Source: Ralstonia insidiosa | GTDB taxonomy: Bacteria; Pseudomonadota; Gammaproteobacteria; Burkholderiales; Burkholderiaceae | Assembly: GCF_008801405.1 (NCBI RefSeq) | Contig: NZ_VZPV01000004.1 | Location: 122,011 to 186,010, forward strand | DNA: 64,000 bases | Direction of reading: 5' to 3' | Shown: positions 35,651-42,833 of the stretch, piece after piece | Layout: each line of letters begins with the position of its first letter | How positions within the stretch are numbered: position 1 is the stretch's first letter | The notes under the pieces: model-generated | The model's input: the letters and a program-made list of their open reading frames with translations, nothing else | What the model was told of the DNA's origin: nothing | Databases searched by the model: none | Position numbers and translations under genes: made by a program

Positions 35651-36691
35651 TTATTCAGGCTCGCCTCCCAGTTCACGCTCGATCTGCTCGATGCTGGGCA
35701 GGCTGGTTTGCAGTTCTTCAGGCAGGGATTCCATCAACTGGTATTCCGCCACGCCGATGGGCTGGGTCTTGTCACGCAGCGCGTACTCGGCCACAACAGT
35801 GTTTTTGCTTTTGCATAGCAGCAGGCCGATGGTCGGGTTGTCCTGTTCAGCCTTGACCTGCATGTCCACGGCGGTGAGGTAGAAGCTCAACTGACCGAGG
35901 TGCTCCGGTTTGAACTTCTCGGCTTTCAGTTCGACGACCACGTAGCAGCGCAGCTTGAGGTGGTAGAACAGCAAGTCGATGAAGAAGTCGTCACCACCGA
36001 CTTCAAGATGAACCTGGCGGCCGACGAAGGCAAAGCCCGCGCCCAGTTCCAGCAGGAACTGGGTAATGTGCTTGACCAGTGCCGCCTCGATTTCCCGTTC
36101 ATTGGCTTCCTGGCCGACATCCAGGAAGTCGAACAGGTAAGGGTCTTTGAGCGATTGCCGGGCCAGATCGGTGCCCGGCGCGGGCAGGCGATCGGCGAAG
36201 TTGGTGATCGCTTGGCCTTCTCGCTCCAGCAGGCGGGATTCAATATGAATTTCCAGCGTGGCGCGCGACCAGCCTTGCTCCACTGCCCGTTGGGCGTAGG
36301 CAAGACGTTGTTCTGGCTGCTTCAGCTTGGCCAGCAATACGAGGTTGTGCCCCCAGGGCAATTGTCCAACAGCCTGTTGGACAATTGCCGCGTCCGGCCA
36401 TGCCTCCGCGAAAGAGCGCATGTACATCAGGTTGGCGCGGGAGAAGCCCTTCATGTCGGGAAAGGCCGTCTTGAGGTCATGCGCTAGCCGTTCGATGACC
36501 TTGGCGCCCCAGCCTTGTGCAGCCTGCCGCTGCAGGATGTCACGACCAATCTGCCAGTAGAGCAGAACCAGCTCGCGATTGACGGCCAGCGCGGCCCGTT
36601 GCTGAGCACCATGAATGCGGCTCTTCAGCTCACCCAACCAGCTCGCGTAGCCTTCCGGAGCTGGAACGAGAGATACGGGCGCGTCGCTCAT
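35651..36691 (-). CDS. DUF1016/YhcG-family PD-(D/E)XK nuclease domain protein
   Basis: 346 aa. The N-terminal DUF1016 helical domain (LLYWQIGRDILQRQ, GWGAKVIERLAHDLKTAFP, FSRANLMYMRSFAEAWP, QLPWGHN) is followed by a C-terminal YhcG-type nuclease fold: D in FFIDLLFYH, then VVVELKAEKF and the downstream GQLSFYL, the order of PD-(D/E)XK active sites. Such proteins often lie in type I restriction or other defence loci; here it stands alone. AAGGA precedes ATG 36691 and lies just after the stop of a gene remnant. Base composition is less GC-rich than neighbours, suggesting transfer. Confidence 0.88.
   Translation of the reverse strand: MSDAPVSLVPAPEGYASWLGELKSRIHGAQQRAALAVNRELVLLYWQIGRDILQRQAAQGWGAKVIERLAHDLKTAFPDMKGFSRANLMYMRSFAEAWPDAAIVQQAVGQLPWGHNLVLLAKLKQPEQRLAYAQRAVEQGWSRATLEIHIESRLLEREGQAITNFADRLPAPGTDLARQSLKDPYLFDFLDVGQEANEREIEAALVKHITQFLLELGAGFAFVGRQVHLEVGGDDFFIDLLFYHLKLRCYVVVELKAEKFKPEHLGQLSFYLTAVDMQVKAEQDNPTIGLLLCKSKNTVVAEYALRDKTQPIGVAEYQLMESLPEELQTSLPSIEQIERELGGEPE
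36357..36389. repeat. Perfect 33-bp inverted repeat inside the YhcG-like gene
   Basis: Arms 36357-36372 (GGCAATTGTCCAACAG) and 36374-36389 are exact reverse complements of 16 bases separated by a single C. It encodes the conserved IVQQAVGQLPWGH stretch of the protein, so it may arise from codon choice over a conserved motif, but perfect symmetry is not required by the amino acids. Confidence 0.9.
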
Positions 36692-36700
36692 GCATTCCTT

Positions 36701-36774
36701 TTATGCGGCCTTTCTCTTGCGCTTGGACTGGGCGCGCTCTTTCTTGGGGATGCCCCCTAGAGCAGAAAAAGTCG
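36701..36774 (-). pseudogene. C-terminal remnant of an unknown gene
   Basis: Reading on the minus strand directly from the ychF stop, a frame of about 24 codons ends TTFSALGGIPKKERAQSK followed by RKRKAA and a TAA at 36703-36701. The Lys/Arg-rich end looks like a true protein C-terminus. The stop lies 9 bases before the YhcG-like start, with that gene's ribosome site in between, so an original upstream partner seems to have been lost except for its tail. Confidence 0.4.
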
Positions 36775-37869
36775 TCAGACGTTGAACAGGAAGTGCAACA
36801 CATCGCCATCCTTGACGATGTATTCCTTGCCTTCGGCGCGCATCTTGCCGGCTTCCTTGGCGCCTTGTTCACCCTTGAACTGGATGAAGTCGTCGTACGA
36901 AATCGTCTGGGCGCGGATGAAGCCGCGTTCGAAGTCCGTGTGGATGGCGGCAGCGGCGCGCGGGGCGGTGTCGCCAATGTGGATCGTCCAGGCGCGCACT
37001 TCCTTCACGCCGGCCGTGAAGTACGTTTGCAGGCCCAGCAGCTTGAAGGCGGCGCGGATCACGCGGTTCAGGCCCGGCTCGTCCATGCCGATGTCGGCCA
37101 GGAATTCGGCCTTGTCGGCGTCGTCCAGGTCGGCAATTTCGGCTTCGATGGCGGCGCACACGGCCACCACCGGCGAATTCGTCTGCGCAGCGTAGTTGCG
37201 CACGGCATCCAGGTGCGGGTTGTTTTCGAAGCCGTCTTCGCGCACGTTGGCGACGTACATGGTCGGCTTGGCTGTGATCAGGCACAGCGGCTTGAGCGTC
37301 GCCCATTCCTCATCGGTCAGGTTCAGGCCGCGCACCGGCTTGGCTTCGTCCAGCACCTTCTGGGCCTTTTCCAGCACGGCAACCAGCTTGGCGGCTTCCT
37401 TGTCATTGCCCGATTTGGCGGCCTTGGTGTAGCGCTGCAGCGCCTTTTCCACCGTAGCCAGGTCAGCGAGGGCCAGTTCGGTGTTGATGACTTCGATGTC
37501 GGCGATCGGGTCAACCTTGCCGGCCACGTGGATCACGTTGTCATCTTCGAAGCAGCGCACCACGTGGGTGATGGCATCCGTTTCGCGGATGTTGGCGAGG
37601 AACTGGTTGCCCAGGCCTTCCCCCTTGGATGCGCCCGCCACCAGGCCTGCAATGTCGACGAACTCGACGACCGCCGGCAGCACGCGCTCCGGCTTGACGA
37701 TCTCGGCCAGCGCGGCCAAGCGCGCGTCCGGCACTTCCACCACGCCCACGTTGGGTTCGATCGTGCAGAACGGGTAGTTCTCGGCGGCGATGCCGGCTTT
37801 GGTCAGGGCATTGAACAGGGTCGACTTGCCGACGTTCGGCAGACCGACGATGCCGCATTGGAGGCTCAT
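36775..37869 (-). CDS. ychF: Ribosome-binding ATPase YchF
   Basis: 364 aa, the usual length. An Obg-type P-loop protein that binds ATP in preference to GTP and associates with ribosomes. It has MSLQCGIVGLPNVGKSTLFNALT at the N-terminus (P-loop G-L-P-N-V-G-K-S-T), DIAGLVAGASKGEGLGN (G3), the coiled-coil middle region (LADLATVEKALQRYTKAAKS) and a C-terminal TGS domain ending MRAEGKEYIVKDGDVLHFLFNV in the family pattern. Confidence 0.96.
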   Translation of the reverse strand: MSLQCGIVGLPNVGKSTLFNALTKAGIAAENYPFCTIEPNVGVVEVPDARLAALAEIVKPERVLPAVVEFVDIAGLVAGASKGEGLGNQFLANIRETDAITHVVRCFEDDNVIHVAGKVDPIADIEVINTELALADLATVEKALQRYTKAAKSGNDKEAAKLVAVLEKAQKVLDEAKPVRGLNLTDEEWATLKPLCLITAKPTMYVANVREDGFENNPHLDAVRNYAAQTNSPVVAVCAAIEAEIADLDDADKAEFLADIGMDEPGLNRVIRAAFKLLGLQTYFTAGVKEVRAWTIHIGDTAPRAAAAIHTDFERGFIRAQTISYDDFIQFKGEQGAKEAGKMRAEGKEYIVKDGDVLHFLFNV

Positions 37870-37988
37870 GGTGAAAAAGGCTCTAAATCAAGGGGTTACG
37901 TGACGCGGGGGAAGGCGGCAGCACAGCGGAAACAAGACTGTGCGCGTCGTTCACGGAAAGGCGTGATTGTAACCGCTCCGGATGGGGT

Positions 37989-38900
37989 CTAGCCCTGCGA
38001 CGCCGCCTCGTTCCGCTTGCGCTGTGTACGGCTCGCCAGCACCAGGGCGATCCCGCCCAGGATGGCAGCGGAGGCCGTTGCCAGCCTTGGCGTGAGCGGC
38101 TCGGCCAGGAACAGCACCGCGCCGAACGCTGCAATGGGCGGTACCGACAGTTGCACTGCCGCCGCGCGGATCGCCGACAGCCCCTTCAGAGCGGCATACC
38201 AGATCACATAGCCGATGCCCGACGTGATTGCGCCGGAGGCCAGCGCCAGCGCAATCCCAGCCGGGCTGGCATGCGCGCGGGCGACCAGCACGGCACTCAA
38301 GGCGACGGCCATGGGTGCGGCCCGCAGAAAGTTGCCGGCGGTGGCGCCCAGCGGATTGTCGAGCCCCCGCCCCCGCAGCGAATACACGCCCCAGGCCACG
38401 CCGGCCACGGTCATCAGTGCGGCGCCCAGCGGCGTCGGTGCCGTCACACCGGGCGATACCAGATAGACGAGGCCACCCAGCGCCAGCGAAAAACCCAGCC
38501 AGCCGAGCGGCTCGAACCGCTCGCCCGCAGTCAGGCCTGCGCCCAGCATGGTGAGCTGCACCGCGCCGAACAGGATCAACGCCCCCGTGCCCGCGCTGAG
38601 GGTGAGATACGCGAACGAGAAGAGGGCGACGTAGGCGAACAGCATGGCCGCGGCGGTCCAATCCGTGCGGGCTTCTGGCGCCCGGCCGGCGTTGAACCGC
38701 GCGAGGATGGCCAGCGTGATCGCCCCCGACACCAGCCGGATGCAGGAGAAGCTCGCCGCATCAATGGCCGCATGCTGCAACGCCAGCCGGCACAGCAGCG
38801 AGTTGGCGGCAAACGCCACCATGGCGATGCTGGTGAGCACCACCGTGCGCAGGGCGAACTGGCCGTCGTTGGTGGTATCCATGGCATCCATGGTGGCCAT
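37989..38900 (-). CDS. EamA-family membrane transporter
   Basis: 303 aa, ten hydrophobic segments in two EamA halves (FAANSLLCRLALQHAAIDAASFSCIR region; GVAWGVYSLRGRGLDNPLG; AGIALALASGAITSGIGYVIWYAAL). This is the drug/metabolite transporter superfamily, usually metabolite exporters. The start at ATG 38900 overlaps the DUF2182 stop by one base (TGATG), which couples the two. It is the third gene of the DUF1326-DUF2182-EamA operon. Confidence 0.85.
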   Translation of the reverse strand: MATMDAMDTTNDGQFALRTVVLTSIAMVAFAANSLLCRLALQHAAIDAASFSCIRLVSGAITLAILARFNAGRAPEARTDWTAAAMLFAYVALFSFAYLTLSAGTGALILFGAVQLTMLGAGLTAGERFEPLGWLGFSLALGGLVYLVSPGVTAPTPLGAALMTVAGVAWGVYSLRGRGLDNPLGATAGNFLRAAPMAVALSAVLVARAHASPAGIALALASGAITSGIGYVIWYAALKGLSAIRAAAVQLSVPPIAAFGAVLFLAEPLTPRLATASAAILGGIALVLASRTQRKRNEAASQG

Positions 38901-39724
38901 CACGCGATGGGCGCTGCGCCCCAGAGGTGCGTTGCCGCAAGCACGGCGGCGCCCGCCAGCAGCGCCACGCCCAATGGCGCAGACAACCGCCGCCCCCACG
39001 CAACGTTCTTCTCGATCGCCATGGCGGCGGCCAGCACCAGCATCCAGCCGAGACTGCCCGCGCCCACCACGAACATCAGCAGCATCAGCGCCCAGCAGCA
39101 CCCCACGCAGAACAGCCCGTGGCGCAGGCCCAGCAGGAACGCCTGCCGTTGCGGCGCGGGGCCGTGCCAATGGCTGATGACGAAGCTCAGCGGCGAGCGG
39201 CACTGGTCGAGGCATCGAGTCTTCAGCGCGCTGAACTGGAAGGCACCGGCACCCGCCAGCGTGGCCGCACCAATCAGCCAGCCATACCAGCCCAGCAGCG
39301 GCATCCGCGCGACCCCGGCGAGCAGTAGGGCATGCAGCCCATGCGCCAGCAGGCCGAACGCGCTCCAGGCAGCCAGATAGCCCACGCCCAGCAGCACCAG
39401 CAGGCGCTGGCGATCCACCCGCCCCGCAACGACGCGGTCAAACGCCTGGAACAGCGGCAACGTGGTCGGCAGCATCATCGCCAAGATCATCAGCGTCCAG
39501 GCCAATGCGTAGAGCGCCGCCGGCACGACGAGCGACCCGGCCGGCACGACGCGGCACAGCCACGCCGCCGGGCCGGAGGCCGTCCAGTCGCCGTGATCCA
39601 GATAGCGTCCATACGGGCTGCGCGCCCACAGCCACAGCGTGAGCCACGCAAGCGTCACCAGGCCGGCCAGCACCGGCAGGAAGACGCGTTGGTGGCGCGA
39701 TGCGGCAACGCGCACGATCGCCAC
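38900..39724 (-). CDS. DUF2182 Cys-containing integral membrane protein
   Basis: 274 aa with about six to seven membrane segments. Family marks: the helix LYALAWTLMILAMMLP (Met pair 83-84), C171-x3-C175 in TRCLDQCRSP, and HGLFCVGCCWALM (His 202, Cys 206, 209, 210). DUF2182 proteins have been described as predicted metal-binding integral membrane proteins. Start is GTG 39724, 3 nt after the DUF1326 stop; ribosome site weak, so coupling to the upstream gene is likely. Function is not established; Cys/Met/His placement suggests soft-metal handling. Confidence 0.8.
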   Translation of the reverse strand: MAIVRVAASRHQRVFLPVLAGLVTLAWLTLWLWARSPYGRYLDHGDWTASGPAAWLCRVVPAGSLVVPAALYALAWTLMILAMMLPTTLPLFQAFDRVVAGRVDRQRLLVLLGVGYLAAWSAFGLLAHGLHALLLAGVARMPLLGWYGWLIGAATLAGAGAFQFSALKTRCLDQCRSPLSFVISHWHGPAPQRQAFLLGLRHGLFCVGCCWALMLLMFVVGAGSLGWMLVLAAAMAIEKNVAWGRRLSAPLGVALLAGAAVLAATHLWGAAPIA

Positions 39725-39727
39725 CGT

Positions 39728-40330
39728 TCAAGCGTCGAACAGGAAGGTGCTCTGCAGCGCGTTGTGGTTCTGGAGGTCGACGTTGATGCCGATGTCCGCG
39801 TTCTTCGAGCGGTAGACCGGCGCCTTGCCCACGAACACCGGCGCGCCGGGCACGGTCGAGAACACCGTGTCCGACAGTGTGGTCTGCCTGCCGGTCGGGC
39901 TCACGTACGGTTCGAGTTCGGCGTAGTAGTCGGCGCCGATCTTGAGCGTGCCCTTGGCGCCCATGATGTCGAACGTGATCGGTGCGCGCTCGACCGAGAC
40001 GACCTTGCCGATCAGCTTGGCGAGTTCGGCAATCGGCCCGCCGGCCTGGCCGGTGTAGACCTTGAGCAGCGCCTTCTCCTGCGCATCCGAGGCGGAGTCG
40101 TTGAGGAAGATCGCCGCCGTCCAGTTGCCTTCCAGGATGTTGCCCGGGACATGAGCGACGGCGGCGATGGTGCAGCCGGACACATCGACACCGTCGATCG
40201 CGCCCTTGTCCATGTGCCACGCGATGATGGTGTCGCAGGTGCCGAAATCGGGGTCTTCGCCGATCCAGCACGGGCACAGAACGCGGCAATTGCAGACTTC
40301 GAGCAGCCTGCCTTCCAGGTGATAGGACAT
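39728..40330 (-). CDS. DUF1326 Cys-rich protein
   Basis: 200-aa soluble protein without a signal peptide. The start MSYHLEGRLLEVCNCRVLCP contains Cys 13, 15 and 19, followed by Cys 21 in CPCW, then Cys 32 and Cys 53. The four-Cys cluster C-x-C-x3-C-x-C is the family signature and looks like a metal or redox site. ATG 40330 has GGAGG 5 nt upstream. DUF1326 and DUF2182 genes are known to occur side by side or fused; here they form an operon with an EamA transporter. No function is established. Confidence 0.82.
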   Translation of the reverse strand: MSYHLEGRLLEVCNCRVLCPCWIGEDPDFGTCDTIIAWHMDKGAIDGVDVSGCTIAAVAHVPGNILEGNWTAAIFLNDSASDAQEKALLKVYTGQAGGPIAELAKLIGKVVSVERAPITFDIMGAKGTLKIGADYYAELEPYVSPTGRQTTLSDTVFSTVPGAPVFVGKAPVYRSKNADIGINVDLQNHNALQSTFLFDA

Positions 40331-40805
40331 GGTTTCCTCCATCCGACGTGGTTGACGAATGCGCGCACGGCCCCGGCAATCGACCGGGGCGGACGTTGTC
40401 AGGGCTTGGCCCGGATGGAGGGTCGGAAACGGGCCGGCAGGCAGCCGGCCGTATCGAAGACAAGCGGACGAAAGCGGCCCCGCAATCCGTCTGCGGCGCG
40501 CCACTGTCAAATTCTAGGAAGCCACATCGGGTACGCAAGACGATTCCCGGCAGGCCCGGGGGGTGGGCTGAAAACGCGTTACGGGGCCGTTACGCGTGAC
40601 GTTCCAGAAACGTAACAACTTTGCGCAAAACCCCATCCAGGGTGGGGGACGGCAAGGGGGTAGGGAAGTCCATAGCCTGCCAGTAAACCCAGGCTGGATA
40701 AGGCTTTTGGCCAATTTTGGCCCAGCAAAAACCGGTGCCACCCGGACCGGGCATGCCTATTGCAATGTCGTACTCCAAACAACAAATCTGAATGGGGAGC
40801 ACAGC
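40331..40805. other. Intergenic region between DUF1326 operon and FliT-like gene
   Basis: About 475 bases between divergent genes. It holds several CGTTAC/GTAACG elements (40577-40616, both orientations) that could be regulator sites, the AGCCTG / CAGGCT inverted repeat near 40675-40697, and a sigma-54-like promoter at 40749-40764. No gene is supported. Confidence 0.4.
40749..40764 (+). promoter_or_regulatory. Candidate sigma-54 promoter of the FliT-like gene
   Basis: GGGCATGCCTATTGCA has the -24 GG (40750-40751) and -12 GC (40762-40763) at the required 12-base spacing and keeps C-A, G and T-T-G-C-A of the consensus TGGCACG-N4-TTGCA. The start would be near 40775, about 30 bases before the ATG. 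Confidence 0.4.
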
Positions 40806-41183
40806 ATGTCCTGGACCGTTACCACCGCCGCCCGCCCGACCCACGTGGTCGCCAGCAACGACAGCCTGTTCGCCAGCTATGAGGCGATCGCCACCCTGTC
40901 CGCAGAGATGGTCGTGGCGGCCGAGATGGGCGATTGGGACGGCGTGAGCGCGCTGGAGCGCGAATGCGCGGTCTACATGGAACGCCTGGGCCACGCCCAG
41001 CGCCCGGCCTTGTCGCGCGAAGAACTGCAACGCAAGCGCGACCTGATGATGCGCATTCTGGCCAACGACGCCCGCGTGCGTGCGCTGGTCTGCCCGCGCC
41101 AGGATGAGCTGATGCGCCTGGTCAGCGGTGAACGCCGCTCGATCGGCGCACGTCAGGCGTACGCCACCGTCTCTTACTACTAA
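40806..41183 (+). CDS. FliT-like flagellar chaperone protein
   Basis: 125 aa, mostly helical: LFASYEAIATLSAEMVVAAEMGDWDG, then ALEREC and a second helix pair RKRDLMMRILANDARVRALVCP...ELMRLVSGERRS. This matches FliT, the export chaperone for the filament cap protein FliD and a regulator of flagellar gene expression. Normally it is encoded after fliD and fliS, but no other flagellar gene is here. ATG 40806 has GGGGAG upstream. Confidence 0.65.
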   Translation: MSWTVTTAARPTHVVASNDSLFASYEAIATLSAEMVVAAEMGDWDGVSALERECAVYMERLGHAQRPALSREELQRKRDLMMRILANDARVRALVCPRQDELMRLVSGERRSIGARQAYATVSYY

Positions 41184-41189
41184 GAAGAC

Positions 41190-41208
41190 GATCGGCAGCT
41201 AGCCGATC
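41190..41208. terminator. Stem between convergent FliT-like and transglycosylase genes
   Basis: GATCGGC (41190-41196) pairs with GCCGATC (41202-41208) around AGCTA. It covers the transglycosylase stop codon and has no T run, so its terminator strength is doubtful. Confidence 0.4.
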
Positions 41209-41674
41209 AGCGGGGCTGCAACTCCCCCCACGACACCAGCACACGCTGGATGCTGCGTGCGTAGGAATCGCGTTGCGCCGGTGTTTCGGAGTGGTACGCG
41301 CCAATCGCACGCCACGTGTTTCCGTGGCGAACCATCTTTTGCTTGAGCAGCCAGGCCGCCACAAACACGTTGACGCAGGCATCGGTCAGCGCGTGGCGCG
41401 GCACCCCGTAGCGCGCCAACGTACTGAAATGAATCGAGTTGATCTGCGCCTGGCCGATGTCGACCGAGCCGTCGGCGTTGCGGTGCACGGCATTCGCGTC
41501 GCCCTTCGATTCAAACCACACGATCGCGCGTAGCACCGTCGGGTTGACGCCCTGGTAGGCGCCGGCCTGCTCGAAGCAATCGCCTGCTGCATGGACGGCA
41601 AAGCTCGAGAGCGCCAGTAGAAGCGCTGCACCAAGTCGGCCACAGATCAAGCGAAGGGTGTGGGTGGCGGGCAT
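41207..41674 (-). CDS. Secretion-type lytic transglycosylase (IagB/IpgF-like)
   Basis: 155 aa with a signal peptide ending A-V-H-A-A. The SLT fold shows CFEQAGAYQGVNPTVLRAIVWFESK in the family pattern with the catalytic Glu in WFESKGD, then DIGQAQINS, the substrate-groove motif, and the late YHSETP. The paired Cys (start and DACVNV) fit IagB/IpgF/VirB1 enzymes that open peptidoglycan for type III, type IV or pilus machines. It is the last gene of a three-gene operon; GGAG precedes ATG 41674. No secretion machine genes are nearby. Confidence 0.82.
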   Translation of the reverse strand: MPATHTLRLICGRLGAALLLALSSFAVHAAGDCFEQAGAYQGVNPTVLRAIVWFESKGDANAVHRNADGSVDIGQAQINSIHFSTLARYGVPRHALTDACVNVFVAAWLLKQKMVRHGNTWRAIGAYHSETPAQRDSYARSIQRVLVSWGELQPR

Positions 41675-41703
41675 GACGGCTCCGGCGTGCGGTCGTTGGT
41701 TGG

Positions 41704-42051
41704 TTACTTCTGCAGGGCGGCTTCGAGCTGGTGCTCGATGCCGGCCAGATACGTGTGCGTCGCCTCCGACACCACCATGCGCGGCACCGGCTCGGCTGCC
41801 TTGCGCACCTGGACGAAAGTGGCCTTGCGCCTGCTGCCACGTGTGCGCGCAGCGGGCGCAGGCTCGATTTCGCTACCACCACCACCGCCTGGCGGCAGCA
41901 TCGCCAGCGAGGGCAGGGGCGGATAGACCTTGTCAGCCGCCGCGGCCGCCGCCGTTGCCGGCATCAAAGAATCGGGCGGTGCGGCGAATGCGGATGCCGG
42001 CACGGCCAGCAGGCCGACGGTCAGTGGAAAGAGTAGATGGGTCATACGCAT
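41704..42051 (-). CDS. Exported protein of unknown function in transglycosylase operon
   Basis: 115 aa with a signal peptide (LLFPLTVGLLAVPASAFA), an Ala-rich and Gly-run linker (PPGGGGGSEIEPAPA) and a basic region (RTRGSRRK) before a C-terminal helix (THTYLAGIEHQLEAALQK). GAGGA lies 6 nt before ATG 42051. It sits 10 bases after the upstream lipoprotein stop. No family recognised; a small envelope-machine accessory is likely from context. Confidence 0.65.
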   Translation of the reverse strand: MRMTHLLFPLTVGLLAVPASAFAAPPDSLMPATAAAAAADKVYPPLPSLAMLPPGGGGGSEIEPAPAARTRGSRRKATFVQVRKAAEPVPRMVVSEATHTYLAGIEHQLEAALQK

Positions 42052-42061
42052 GACATTCCTC

Positions 42062-42448
42062 TTAATCCTGCGTGCGGATCGTCACGCCATACGGCTGGCT
42101 GGCGTTGACGGTCAGGTTTTCCAGGTGGACGTAACTGGCACGCTGCGCAGGCACACCATTCCACAGCGCCTGGTTCAGGTAGCGGAAATCCTGCGCCAGC
42201 GCAGCAACCTGGATCGTCGCCGGGCGCTTCTGCGCGGCAGCCAGCGCGCCGGCCTTGGTCAGCACGGCGGTCAGTTGCGGGTCATGCGCACCCAGTGCAT
42301 CGGGCGGGATGGTGAAGCTCATGACCTCGCCTGCCGGTGCGGTGCGGGCGTTGGGCGTGGCCGTTGTGTGCGTCTGCGTCTGCAACTGTGCGCAGCCAAC
42401 CAGCGCCAGCAATGCGGCACCGGCAATCAGCCTGGGCAACGGTGTCAT
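42062..42448 (-). CDS. Lipoprotein of unknown function in transglycosylase operon
   Basis: 128 aa. The signal ends in the lipobox L-V-G-C. The mature part has Thr/Ala-rich residues, then EVMSFTIPPDALGAHDPQ, a helix (LAALAQDFRYLNQALW) and a beta-like end (YVHLENLTVNASQPYGVTIRTQD). I start at ATG 42448; an ATG at 42466 adds six residues and neither has a good ribosome site. First gene of the operon with the exported protein and the transglycosylase. Family not recognised. Confidence 0.6.
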   Translation of the reverse strand: MTPLPRLIAGAALLALVGCAQLQTQTHTTATPNARTAPAGEVMSFTIPPDALGAHDPQLTAVLTKAGALAAAQKRPATIQVAALAQDFRYLNQALWNGVPAQRASYVHLENLTVNASQPYGVTIRTQD

Positions 42449-42833
42449 ATGGGAGAGAGTCCACATGGCGATCAGGAATCCATGGATCGGACCCGCACTC
42501 TATCGGCGGGTCGCGCACGTCAAAACGTCGAATTGCCCGGCTTTTATCGTCCATCCCGGGCGATGACTTGAGCGCTGTTTTTCAGGTGGAAATGGCGTCA
42601 CATTGCGGATTGGCGGACATGCCAAGACGTGACCACTTTTGGGGTGCTGGGGGCACTTCGGGTGGCAGAAAAAATGCACCCCGCGTCGCAATCCTCATAA
42701 GTGATTCAGACGCACCTCGGCACCTGCTTAGGCGTAAACACCGACCGACCCCATTTCAGCGTTGCGTGCCTGCCGTGACACATTTGCGCGGCGGCAAAGT
42801 CGCGCCGGCCCCCGCCGCTATAATCGGCGCACC
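42449..42833. other. Intergenic region between lipoprotein operon and UbiH-like gene
   Basis: About 385 bases holding divergent promoters. Apart from the TATAAT at 42819 I see no structured element, and no open frame here looks real. Confidence 0.4.
42819..42824 (+). promoter_or_regulatory. TATAAT -10 box nine bases before the UbiH-like start codon
   Basis: A perfect TATAAT ends 9 bases before ATG 42834. Transcription should begin about 3 bases before the ATG, giving an almost leaderless message; no Shine-Dalgarno is present. The -35 region is not clear. Confidence 0.55.
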
